Assembly (NCBI GenBank): GCA_000431975.1
Contig: HF988559.1
Location: forward strand, 4,202 to 43,131
Length of the DNA stretch: 38,930 nucleotides
Direction of reading: 5' to 3'
Origin: Prevotella sp. CAG:924
GTDB taxonomy: Bacteria > Bacteroidota > Bacteroidia > Bacteroidales > Bacteroidaceae
How positions within the stretch are numbered: position 1 is the stretch's first letter; each line of letters opens with the position of its first letter. The notes under the pieces are model-generated. The model searched no databases. It saw only the letters and a program-made list of their open reading frames with translations, and was not told the DNA's origin. A program made the position numbers and the translations under genes. Positions 8,301 to 15,564 of the stretch are shown one piece after another.

Positions 8301-10967
8301 GTGGACCTCGTTGGATAAGGTATGGTGTCCCTGCTCCAGGATTTTGTCACCGGAGAATACCGTGTAGTAGACGGTAACATCCTTGTCACTGGTTCCCACC
8401 TGCAGATAGACGGGTGAGCCATCGTTGGGGAAGCAGGTGTCAGAGAGGTAATACCAGTCGTGCGTCGTCGTGGCGGGATGCTTGTCGCCCATGGAGAAGA
8501 TGATGATCTCCTGCTTGAGGGTGTCGCCCTCACATACGGCTTCGAGGGTGTGGGTGCCTGATGTCCATTTCTTGCTGATGACGACCGGTGTGCCTGACTG
8601 GGCGGTGAGCCACTCACCGCCGTCGATGTGATAGCGGACCGTACCGTCAATCTTTGTGCCGGTGAGGTTCTGTCGTGTAATAGTGAATTGCTTAAGGGAG
8701 TCGCGCTCAATTTTTGCGGGCAGGTCGCAAAGCAGTATTGACTTACGGTTGCTCAACGGCATGGAGGTGGTAGCCTCGTGACTTTCTCCGGCCTGGTCGG
8801 TCACTTGTGCGTTCACCTCTACACGATAGTAGAGCGGATAGCTGGGGTCGGCATCCTGTGGGAAGAGCATCGGCACGCGAATGTGGAACAGGCCTTGGTC
8901 GTCGGTCTGCACTGTGTCGGCGGCAAGTGTGCCATTCTCCGAGGTGTAGCCTCGTCCCATGAAACCATAGTAGGCTATGAAATAAGAGGTCTTACGGATG
9001 GCTTTATAGCTCACACGGGCGTTCTGCACCGGCACACCGGCGAAGGTCTTGGCCGTACCGGTCAGTTCAATGGTGTCGCCGGCCTGATAGGCCTCCTTAT
9101 AGTCGTTGAAACTTACCTGATAGGTGGGCCGCTTGTATTCCTCGACACGGATGAAGGCATAGGCGTTTTGTGCATTGTCAGCTTTGACATTGATACGGTA
9201 AGTGCCTGTGAGTCCGTCTTGGGGAAGAGAGAAATCGGCGGTGGCAGAGCCGTATTCGTCGGTGGAGACCTCCTGCTCGGTCACTTTCTCATAGTTAGTG
9301 TCGTAGAGGGTCAGTGTCACCTTCTCTCCGGCAAGGGGCTGTGCGGTCAGATGCCGGTGGTCTACCGTATAGGCGACAGCCTTCACGTGGGTGGTCTGGC
9401 CGGGTCGGTAGAGGGACCGGTCGGTCATGACTTTGATTTCTCTCGTTGTTTTCTTCTGCTCGATGCTATAATAGCTGCCATTAGCGGAGAAGATGGTGGC
9501 TGCTTTGTCATCATCGGTCCAGGCATACACCCACCGGGGAGCGTTCTCGCTCCCGTTGTAGGTTGCCTGTCCATTCTTATCGGTTGTCAGTACGGTTGTG
9601 GGATATCTGCTGTCTTTGCTATCCGAAGGCCTATTGGCGGTATAGACACGCAGATGGGCACCGCTGATGGGCTTTCCTGTGGTGGCGTTGACTACGACGA
9701 ATAGTTTTTTCTTTTCAGGCAGTGATTCGTTCATCACGTAGATGTCACTGACATAGAGTATTTCGCGTTGAGGCTGGATATCGAGATTACCCGTGGTAGC
9801 CTCGACAAGATATACACCGACAGGAAGACCTTCTATGAAGATGGAATCAGTGTTCTCCTTCCAGACGGGTTGCCCGATGTAGCGTTTGGTGACGCTTTGC
9901 ATTTCACCGGGAACGATGTGCTTCTGTATCTCGGCATAGCCTGTTGCGGTATTGGGATTCAGTTGCTGGTCACCATTGACATTGAGACGGTAGACATGGA
10001 TGGTAAGCTCATTGATATTGCGGATGGTATTGACGCGCAACAGCCGCACTTCATTAGGGAGAGCCATGTTGTCGCCGATATTGATGGTGAACTCGGGACG
10101 TGTGAGCTCGTTCTGCTCATTGCGCAGATAGTTCATGCGGGGCCATTCACCCCACTGGGAGAGGGCAATGTTGATGTAGTTGTATTTCTCTTCAGCGGAG
10201 ATGTCATCGGCCTGCTTCATGCAGTTGTACCGCTCAATGGCCACTTCTCCACATTCGCGGAGATCACCATAGAGCCGGATGAGGGAGTCGAGGGATTGTA
10301 CGTATTTCGACTTTTTAAAAGTGGAGACGTCTTTCTTCCCGTTGTTTTGGAGAGACCGGAGAGCGGTGATGCAGGCGGCAGGGCGGTTGTCGTGGGCAGA
10401 ATAGTACTTATTGAGTAGCCTGTAGTCGCCGGCCTCCATTCCGAGCACGTGCAGAAGGTCGTCGTAGAAGATACGGCTGTCCAGCCCTTCAAGGAAGGCC
10501 GGTTCAAAGTCTGTGGCCTTTGCCTTGGCAAGCATGTCGGGATTGCTCAGGGACTTATCGAACCACCGTCTGCTCTTATTGATGAGAGCAGTATCTTCAT
10601 TAGCGCGTATCTCATACACTTTGCCCAGCACGTTCTGGTAGACGGCTTTAAGTTCGGGCTGGCGGGCTGCATTTTCCAATTGTTCAATACGTGCAATCTC
10701 CACATCGGCAGAGTCGGGGGAGATCGTTATCTGTGTTGAGGCCCGCTGCAGGGTGGCACGGAGCAGATGCCCCCAGTCGCCGGCTGCGGCAGCTTTCTCG
10801 GCGATGCGGTTGAGCCATTCTATTTGGGTTTTCGGCAGGTCTTTGCTTTGTGCTTCACTCACCTTCTTCCACATGGAGTTGTAGGTGTCCGCGTAGACAG
10901 TGAGTGAGGCGAGAATAGATAAAAGTAAAACTATTTTTCTTCTCATATTTTTCTTTTTTATTTTCAT
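5340..10967 (-). CDS. Large alpha-2-macroglobulin family protein without thioester cysteine
   Basis: This protein of about 1875 residues resembles bacterial alpha-2-macroglobulins (YfaS/YfhM type, COG2373). These are periplasmic or surface proteins thought to trap proteases or guard the envelope. A signal peptide is followed by a helical N-terminal region, then macroglobulin beta domains (MG2-like around residues 510-600, with TDRSLYRPGQTTHVKA). A bait-like stretch precedes the conserved A2M core (about 1120-1210, with TTWHFMALAHD and TVMVQPNMPRFLRQND). An alpha-helical thioester-type domain (about 1330-1630) and a C-terminal receptor-like beta domain follow. Where thioester-forming relatives have a GCxEQ motif, this one reads SVASPSEKNSIS, so no covalent trap is expected. 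There is no lipobox cysteine at the signal peptide. A second start at 10946 (MRRKIVLLL) is equally possible. First gene of an operon with the DUF1573 gene. Confidence 0.88.
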   Translation of the reverse strand: MKIKKKNMRRKIVLLLSILASLTVYADTYNSMWKKVSEAQSKDLPKTQIEWLNRIAEKAAAAGDWGHLLRATLQRASTQITISPDSADVEIARIEQLENAARQPELKAVYQNVLGKVYEIRANEDTALINKSRRWFDKSLSNPDMLAKAKATDFEPAFLEGLDSRIFYDDLLHVLGMEAGDYRLLNKYYSAHDNRPAACITALRSLQNNGKKDVSTFKKSKYVQSLDSLIRLYGDLRECGEVAIERYNCMKQADDISAEEKYNYINIALSQWGEWPRMNYLRNEQNELTRPEFTINIGDNMALPNEVRLLRVNTIRNINELTIHVYRLNVNGDQQLNPNTATGYAEIQKHIVPGEMQSVTKRYIGQPVWKENTDSIFIEGLPVGVYLVEATTGNLDIQPQREILYVSDIYVMNESLPEKKKLFVVVNATTGKPISGAHLRVYTANRPSDSKDSRYPTTVLTTDKNGQATYNGSENAPRWVYAWTDDDKAATIFSANGSYYSIEQKKTTREIKVMTDRSLYRPGQTTHVKAVAYTVDHRHLTAQPLAGEKVTLTLYDTNYEKVTEQEVSTDEYGSATADFSLPQDGLTGTYRINVKADNAQNAYAFIRVEEYKRPTYQVSFNDYKEAYQAGDTIELTGTAKTFAGVPVQNARVSYKAIRKTSYFIAYYGFMGRGYTSENGTLAADTVQTDDQGLFHIRVPMLFPQDADPSYPLYYRVEVNAQVTDQAGESHEATTSMPLSNRKSILLCDLPAKIERDSLKQFTITRQNLTGTKIDGTVRYHIDGGEWLTAQSGTPVVISKKWTSGTHTLEAVCEGDTLKQEIIIFSMGDKHPATTTHDWYYLSDTCFPNDGSPVYLQVGTSDKDVTVYYTVFSGDKILEQGHHTLSNEVHTQKFSYKPQYGDGLTITCAWVLRGHLYKHTAQITRPIPDTHLQLTWKTFRDRLTPGTTEDWTLQIRQPDGKPAKTQLLAAMYDKSLDQIARHNWNFGYSFVNSLPYTQWYGGTNATIGLYGFQAFKSLSVATLKFSHIDESILDGFAYDNRFLYQTTGGLRKPTIVYSRSAANAITNQKQVAFITGTATDSNIAPESSELKEKSTETGEEATTLPADQAVTAIRDNLNETAFWMPTLTSDKTGQVSLHFTLPESITTWHFMALAHDKDMHYGTLSADAVASKTVMVQPNMPRFLRQNDKATVSTRIFNTSEKQVSGTARLEIIDPETEKVVLSLARPFTVKAQQTETVTFPIDAKALQGYSNDTYLYIARVTAEGRGYSDGEQHWLPLLPDQEPVINTTPITQHNAGTTTVDLAGLFPEGSSQRRLTLEYTNHPAWLMIQALPSVASPSEKNSISIATAIYANTIGQQLLTSSPRIAQTIQQWQMEKGAETSLASQLSKNNELKTMVLNETPWVADATRETQQRQQIATFLDSSTLAARLNTQISDLQKLQLSDGSFPWWPGMSGSVHMTATVAETLARLNKMTGALPTLLQSVQNRAISYLDKEIADEVTRLKKAEKEGAKNLQPSETACHILYTFTLSGHKPNNDINYLVSLLEKMPTGLTIYGKANAAIILNHYGKTQRAKEFVESIRQYSVYREDLGRYFDTKKALYSWRDYRIPTEVAAIEALQQLTPSDTTTVDEMRRWLLQEKRTQAWDTPINTVNAVYAFLVDDTHASDKGNIDMSRLGSGDNSTISVDGQTVKLPAGTAGLGYVKTQISNTSAKELTIEKTSDGTSWGAVYAQFFQPSSAITSTASGISVKREVLNPRTGEVITGKQANLKVGDKIRIRITLTADRDYDFVQVEDKRAACLEPVGQLSGYHWGYYCTPHDNATSYYFDRMAKGTHVVETDYYIDRDGQYESGSCTAQCAYSPEFSGREGAHSYNVTK

Positions 10968-11006
10968 ACAGAATCTTCACAACCTGTAATAAGGTTGATA
11001 ATAATG

Positions 11007-11014
11007 CAAACTTA
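11007..11014 (-). promoter_or_regulatory. Probable -7 element upstream of the macroglobulin gene
   Basis: On the minus strand this reads TAAGTTTG, matching TAnnTTTG, 40 bases before the ATG at 10967. No good TTTG is seen at the -33 spacing, so only half of the promoter is supported. Confidence 0.45.
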
Positions 11015-11153
11015 CAAAAACTTTAGTTTAATCGAGACTCTTTTCTATCAAAAATTATGGTTTTTGATATTTATTTCGTGATAGAATCCTGAATTCTGAT
11101 AAAGTAAGATTAATTAAGGTTTGATTTGTTTTGTCTTTGAATTGTCTTTTTGG

Positions 11154-11210
11154 CCAAACAAATCCCCCGAATCGGATGGCTGTTATGTTCAGCATCACGA
11201 CCCGGGGGAT
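11154..11210 (-). terminator. Branched hairpin after glmM, probable terminator
   Basis: ATCCCCCG (162-169 of the 11 kb line) pairs with CGGGGGAT (11203-11210). Inside it sits a second stem, 11175-11182 with 11190-11196, with one bulged G and a 7-base loop. On the minus strand the stem is followed by TTGTTTGG, a weak T-tract. It lies about 110 bases past the glmM stop. The rest of the 350-base gap (10968-11317) holds only the putative macroglobulin promoter and AT-rich sequence. Confidence 0.4.
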
Positions 11211-11317
11211 GTATTACACAGGTTCCCACTTGTAAGGTTTCCCTTTATGATGTAACTGTCTATGACGTTTGGTCACTCATTTCCAGTTACCATCCTCTAT
11301 TCATTTTCACAAATATA

Positions 11318-12712
11318 TTATCCTTGCATATCGTAGACTACCTGCATGAGCTTCTTGCCGAGCTCATCAGCCTGTTCCATAGTCGATGCTTCAGAGTAGA
11401 CACGGATAATAGGCTCTGTGTTGCTCTTGCGGAGATGTACCCAACGGTCGGGGAAATCGAGCTTCACACCATCAATGTCGGTCACCTGCACATCGGCCTG
11501 TTGTCCGTACATTTTCTTTACCTTGACGAGGATGGCATCCACATCGGTAGAGGGTGTGAGGTCGATACGGTTCTTGGCAATATAATAGTTGGGGAAGGTG
11601 GCTCGGAGCTGTGAGGCTTTGAGATGCTTCTGTGCCATAGAGCTGAGGAAGAGGGCGATACCTACGAGGGCGTCACGGCCATAGTGGCTCTCGGGATAGA
11701 TGACGCCGCCATTGCCTTCGCCGCCGATGACGGCTCCGACTTCTTTCATCTTGGTCGTTACGTTCACTTCTCCTACTGCGGATGCGTAATATTTGCATCC
11801 GTGGCGTTCGGTCACATCACGCAGGGCACGTGTGGAGCTCAGATTGCTCACGGTAGCGCCTTTCACGTGGTCGAGGATATAATCGGCTACGGTGACAAGC
11901 GTATATTCCTCGCCATACATCTTGCCGTCCTCCTGAATGAAGGCGAGACGGTCGACATCGGGGTCGACAACGATTCCCAGGTCGTAGCCGCCCTTGGCCA
12001 CTTCGCCCATGATGCCGCTAAGATTCTTTTCCAACGGTTCGGGGTTGTGGGCAAAATCACCGGTCGGCTCTCCATTAAGGAAGGTATATTCCACATGGAG
12101 GGCGTCGAGCAGCTTGGGCAGGATGACACCTCCGACGGAGTTGATCGAGTCGACGATCACTTTGAAGTGTGCGTCTGCAATGGCTTTGCGGTCAACGAGC
12201 TCAAGCGCGAGCACGCTGTCGATATGACGCTGGTCGAAGGTGTTGTCTTCGGTATAGTGGCCGAGATGATCGACATCGGCAAAGTCGAAGTCCTCAGCCT
12301 CTGCTGTGGCGAGCACCTCATTGCCATCCGCTTTCGTAAGGAATTCGCCTTCACTGTTAAGCAGTTTCAGCGCGTTCCACTGGCGGGGATTGTGGGAGGC
12401 AGTGATGATGATGCCACCGTCAGCACCGCTCATGCGTACGGCAAGCTCTGTTGTCGGTGTTGTAGCCAGTCCGATGTTAAGGACATCAAAGCCCATACCC
12501 ATCAAGGTACCGCAAACAACGTTCTTTACCATCTCACCGGAGATACGTGCATCACGGCCTACGACGATCCTGTTTGAGCCATCGGGGCGTTGCTTGCGGA
12601 TAAAGGTGGCATACGCTGACGTGAATTTTACAATGTCGAGCGGGTTCAGTGTGTCGCCCACATGGCCTCCGATAGTGCCTCGGATGCCGGAAATAGATTT
12701 AATAAGCGTCAT
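11318..12712 (-). CDS. glmM: Phosphoglucosamine mutase
   Basis: GlmM interconverts glucosamine-6-phosphate and glucosamine-1-phosphate, the step that leads to UDP-GlcNAc for peptidoglycan and lipid A. The 464-residue protein has the full alpha-D-phosphohexomutase layout. The catalytic phosphoserine lies in TASHNP (Ser106), the metal loop is DPDVDRL (about residue 250), the sugar-recognition loop is GEGNGG, and the phosphate-binding loop near the C-terminus is SNTEPIIRVYSE. The N-terminal SGIRGTIG is also typical. The family includes phosphomannomutases; assignment to glmM rests on overall resemblance and length. It begins 12 bases after the DUF4827-like gene and is therefore probably cotranscribed with it. 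Confidence 0.88.
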   Translation of the reverse strand: MTLIKSISGIRGTIGGHVGDTLNPLDIVKFTSAYATFIRKQRPDGSNRIVVGRDARISGEMVKNVVCGTLMGMGFDVLNIGLATTPTTELAVRMSGADGGIIITASHNPRQWNALKLLNSEGEFLTKADGNEVLATAEAEDFDFADVDHLGHYTEDNTFDQRHIDSVLALELVDRKAIADAHFKVIVDSINSVGGVILPKLLDALHVEYTFLNGEPTGDFAHNPEPLEKNLSGIMGEVAKGGYDLGIVVDPDVDRLAFIQEDGKMYGEEYTLVTVADYILDHVKGATVSNLSSTRALRDVTERHGCKYYASAVGEVNVTTKMKEVGAVIGGEGNGGVIYPESHYGRDALVGIALFLSSMAQKHLKASQLRATFPNYYIAKNRIDLTPSTDVDAILVKVKKMYGQQADVQVTDIDGVKLDFPDRWVHLRKSNTEPIIRVYSEASTMEQADELGKKLMQVVYDMQG

Positions 12713-12724
12713 AATAATTTATAT

Positions 12725-13369
12725 TTATCGTCCTCGTTCGTAAGTGATGTCATAGAGCATCGGCGTTACATTATAGGTAGCAATGGAGTGTCCCATATCA
12801 TGGGGTACGATCAGTCGCACTTTCGCAATCTCGCCGTCTGCGGTTGACTGGCGTCCGAGGTTGATATAAGTCAAGGGAAGGAGCCAACCCTTGGGCACTG
12901 CGGTTGATGAAGAACTATAGATCGCCATCAGCGAACTTTGACCAGAGACGAAAATGCCGGTGAAAGTACCGGATTGGTCGGTCACCGATATCTTGTCAAA
13001 GATGCTGGCATAGGCGGCTGACATATTGGTGGCTGTGATGGTGTCGGTCTGTAAGTTGCGCTCTATATATCGGCAGAGAACGGTTGCCGTCTCTTTATCC
13101 TTTAAGGGCTGACCGGTTCCTTTGCGGACGATCTGCATATAGACACCATTGGAAGAGAAGAGCACCCACTCGTTCTTTGCCGTGTCTGTAACGTAGTTCT
13201 GTGCGGCGAATTGATCTTCGGAGATGACCCTTACAGCCGAGTCGGCCAGATATTTGTTAATGGCTTTCTGTTCTGCTTTCACTTGGTCGGCATAGCTCAT
13301 GTCGTCATCGCAGGCTACGAAAGCGCCGACGACGAAAAGGACTAAAAGGAAATATACTATTTTTTTCAT
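12725..13369 (-). CDS. DUF4827-like lipoprotein
   Basis: This 214-residue protein begins with a lipoprotein signal peptide: a hydrophobic stretch ends in AFVAC-DDD, so Cys20 would be lipidated. Acidic residues after the cysteine resemble the surface-export signal of Bacteroidota lipoproteins, but with little strength. The rest resembles DUF4827 proteins of Bacteroidales, a family distantly like FKBP-type folds (VYMQIVRKGTGQPLKDKE, then TGIFVSGQSS and PKGWLLPLTYINLG). No prolyl isomerase activity can be claimed. It is the first gene of a two-gene operon with glmM and has its own promoter-like element just upstream. Confidence 0.75.
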   Translation of the reverse strand: MKKIVYFLLVLFVVGAFVACDDDMSYADQVKAEQKAINKYLADSAVRVISEDQFAAQNYVTDTAKNEWVLFSSNGVYMQIVRKGTGQPLKDKETATVLCRYIERNLQTDTITATNMSAAYASIFDKISVTDQSGTFTGIFVSGQSSLMAIYSSSSTAVPKGWLLPLTYINLGRQSTADGEIAKVRLIVPHDMGHSIATYNVTPMLYDITYERGR

Positions 13370-13388
13370 TTCACGTTGTTTATGCGTG

Positions 13389-13396
13389 CAAAGGTA
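13389..13396 (-). promoter_or_regulatory. Probable -7 element for the DUF4827-glmM operon
   Basis: On the minus strand this reads TACCTTTG, a match to TAnnTTTG, 20 bases before the ATG at 13369. No TTTG was found at the expected -33 distance. Confidence 0.5.
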
Positions 13397-13455
13397 TAAA
13401 AAAGAATGGAAATACCTCCTGAAGCTCTTTGGTTTTGATTTTTTTTAGAGATAAA

Positions 13456-14493
13456 TCACTCGTATTTTTCAGCGAACCAATCGATAGCCTGACGGGCGGC
13501 ACGTTCGGCATCTTCCAGCGTGCCGTCAATCCGACCTCCGGAAGCATTGAGATGCCCTCCACCGTTGAAGAAACGGGTGGCAACCTCTTCGACGCTATAA
13601 TTGTCGACGGAACGAAGGCTCACCCATATACGATTGTCCAGCCGGTCGTCCTCTTTCAGGGAGATGGACATGCGGATGCCCTTGATGCGCAGCGGCTCAT
13701 TGACAAGACCTTCAAGATCGCCGCGGACGAAGTGATATTGGGCCATCTCCTCACGTGACACCGAATAATAGGTGGCGTGCTTGTCTTCGAGCACGTTGAG
13801 CTTTTGGTTCATGATATATCCGCGTAGACGGATGGCCCAGGGACTGTAGTTGTTGAAAACATTGCGGTAGATCTTGTCTTTGTCTAATTTTTTTGTCAAT
13901 AACTGACAGATGATATAGAATATCTCAGGGCGGGAAGAATTGTAGGTGAATCCTCCGGTATCGGTCATCATACCTGTATAGCAAGGCACTGCGAATTTCT
14001 TGCCGAGCTGTTCAAAGCAGCCGAGTTGCCAGATGACACGGAAGAGCACTTCGCATGTTGAGCTTAATTCGGGCTGTGATATGGTCACTGTAGCCTGGAT
14101 GGTAGGGTTGAGGTGATGGTCGAACATTACGATGGGTGCTGTCGCTGTCTCGAGGACGGCCTGCATTTCGTCGGTACGGTCGTAGCCACCGAAGTCCATG
14201 CAACAGATGAGATCGGCTTGCCGGAGCATTTGCTCCACCTCCGCAGGCTTCTTGTTGTACTTTACGATGCGCTCCGTACCGGGTAGCCATTGCAGGAAAT
14301 CGGGGAAAGCGTTAGGGGCGATGATGCCTGGTGTCTTGCCGTAGATCTCTTTCAGGCAGTTGCTCCAAGCAAGGGCTGAGCCCAGAGAGTCGCCGTCGGG
14401 GTGGGAGTGACAAATAAGTACGATACGCTCGGATTCTTTAAGAAGCCGGTTAAGGGTGTCCAGCTCTGTGGACGAGAGGAGGTTGAGGTCCAT
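13456..14493 (-). CDS. DHH family phosphoesterase (NrnA-like oligoribonuclease / pAp phosphatase)
   Basis: Proteins of this type degrade nanoRNA and/or dephosphorylate 3'-phosphoadenosine 5'-phosphate in the cytoplasm using two metal ions. The 345-residue protein carries CHSHPDGDSLGSALA near the N-terminus, MDFGGYDR, the DHH signature in MFDHHLNPT, DTGGF in the middle, and the C-terminal DHHA1 substrate-binding motif GGGHLNASGG. The open frame extends to 14532, but the ATG at 14493 begins the usual family start and the upstream part overlaps a terminator hairpin. Which substrate it prefers cannot be read from sequence. It sits 25 bases past the terminator of the upstream gene, and no consensus promoter is visible in that gap. 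Confidence 0.9.
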   Translation of the reverse strand: MDLNLLSSTELDTLNRLLKESERIVLICHSHPDGDSLGSALAWSNCLKEIYGKTPGIIAPNAFPDFLQWLPGTERIVKYNKKPAEVEQMLRQADLICCMDFGGYDRTDEMQAVLETATAPIVMFDHHLNPTIQATVTISQPELSSTCEVLFRVIWQLGCFEQLGKKFAVPCYTGMMTDTGGFTYNSSRPEIFYIICQLLTKKLDKDKIYRNVFNNYSPWAIRLRGYIMNQKLNVLEDKHATYYSVSREEMAQYHFVRGDLEGLVNEPLRIKGIRMSISLKEDDRLDNRIWVSLRSVDNYSVEEVATRFFNGGGHLNASGGRIDGTLEDAERAARQAIDWFAEKYE

Positions 14494-14518
14494 GAAAACA
14501 ATATAAGAGTTATAGAGT

Positions 14519-14556
14519 AAAAAAAGAGTCACAGAGGTCCATACCCTCTGTGACTC
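14519..14556 (-). terminator. Intrinsic terminator of the nucleotidyltransferase gene
   Basis: A perfect 12-bp stem (GAGTCACAGAGG at 14526-14537 with CCTCTGTGACTC at 14545-14556) closes a 7-base loop. On the minus strand it is followed by seven T residues. It starts 8 bases after the upstream stop codon. Confidence 0.88.
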
Positions 14557-14563
14557 GCTATGT

Positions 14564-15475
14564 TTAGAAGAGCTTGTTGGGGTATACGCCTTTTTCGATG
14601 AGCTCCTGGATTTTGGCTACTGTGGCAGGACGGTCGGCCGCATAGGTGACACCGAACCACTTGGATGTAGTGTCAAGAACTTTCACAGAAACAGTGCCAT
14701 CGTTGATGAGCTTGTTCACCATCAGGGGGATGAAGAACTCTGCTTTCAGATTCTTGATGTTCTTCTCGTCAGAGAGGAAGCCTTTGAAGTATTCCTCGCT
14801 ATAGTCGAAGTAGTCGGGTGTGAAGCCCCACATATTCATGCTCACGGGAGTATTGTCGGCTACTGCGACCCATTTGCCTTCTTCGTCCTTATAGCATACG
14901 TCACCATTGACACGCATGATCTCGGTGCGCTCCACAACAGTGGTCAGGTTCTCGGCATCGTCCTTCGAGCAGATGCCACGGGCTACGGTACCGTTCTCGC
15001 TCAGTGTGTTGCCAACGCGGAATCCTACCATAGCGTATTTGTTCTTTGCTCCTTCGGGCAGATCGGCCAGATACTTACCGATCACCATGAAAGCGTCACG
15101 GTTGTAGAAGTCGTCACAGTTGATCACGCAGAAAGGCTCGTGGATGACATTCTTTGCCATCAGTACGGCGTGATTTGTGCCCCATGGCTTCTGGCGGCCT
15201 TCAGGAACAGTGAAGCCCTCGGGCAGTGCGTCAAGGCTCTGGAAGCAGAGCTCGGCAGGGATGTGACCCTCATATTTGGAGAGGATCTGAGAGCGGAACT
15301 GCTCTTCGAAGTCTTTGCGGATGACAAAGACAATTTTGCCGAAGCCGGCCTGAATAGCATCATAAATACTGTAGTCCATGATCGTTTCACCGTTGGGACC
15401 CAGGCCGTCGAGCTGCTTGAGACCACCGTAACGGCTGCCCATACCGGCAGCCAGAAGCAATAGTGTTGGTTTCAT
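14564..15475 (-). CDS. Sugar nucleotidyltransferase (NDP-sugar pyrophosphorylase family)
   Basis: This 303-residue protein has the GT-A-like nucleotidyltransferase fold that joins a sugar phosphate to an NTP. The N-terminal motif LAAGMGSRYGGLKQ is the nucleotide-binding signature, followed by GETIMDYSIYDA. QKPWGTNHAV and the metal-binding INCDDFY (about residue 120) complete the active site. No C-terminal acyltransferase or left-handed helix domain is present, so it is a stand-alone enzyme. The sugar and nucleotide cannot be told; similar Bacteroidota genes are usually left as generic nucleotidyltransferases. It has its own promoter element (15514-15521) and terminator (14519-14556), so it is probably monocistronic. 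Confidence 0.87.
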   Translation of the reverse strand: MKPTLLLLAAGMGSRYGGLKQLDGLGPNGETIMDYSIYDAIQAGFGKIVFVIRKDFEEQFRSQILSKYEGHIPAELCFQSLDALPEGFTVPEGRQKPWGTNHAVLMAKNVIHEPFCVINCDDFYNRDAFMVIGKYLADLPEGAKNKYAMVGFRVGNTLSENGTVARGICSKDDAENLTTVVERTEIMRVNGDVCYKDEEGKWVAVADNTPVSMNMWGFTPDYFDYSEEYFKGFLSDEKNIKNLKAEFFIPLMVNKLINDGTVSVKVLDTTSKWFGVTYAADRPATVAKIQELIEKGVYPNKLF

Positions 15476-15513
15476 AATTAAATGTATTAAGAATGTTTTT
15501 TGTTTTCAGCATA

Positions 15514-15521
15514 CAAAGGTA
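15514..15521 (-). promoter_or_regulatory. Probable -7 element for the nucleotidyltransferase gene
   Basis: On the minus strand this reads TACCTTTG, about 39 bases before the ATG at 15475. The -33 TTTG is not at a standard distance. Confidence 0.45.
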
Positions 15522-15564
15522 CGAAAATAATGGAAAACAAGCGTACAAAAATCTTGTTTATTTA

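Noticed and set aside
11624..12577. 317-codon plus-strand frame opposite glmM
   Set aside because: It is antisense to an intact glmM with all catalytic motifs; no signal or domain supports a second gene.
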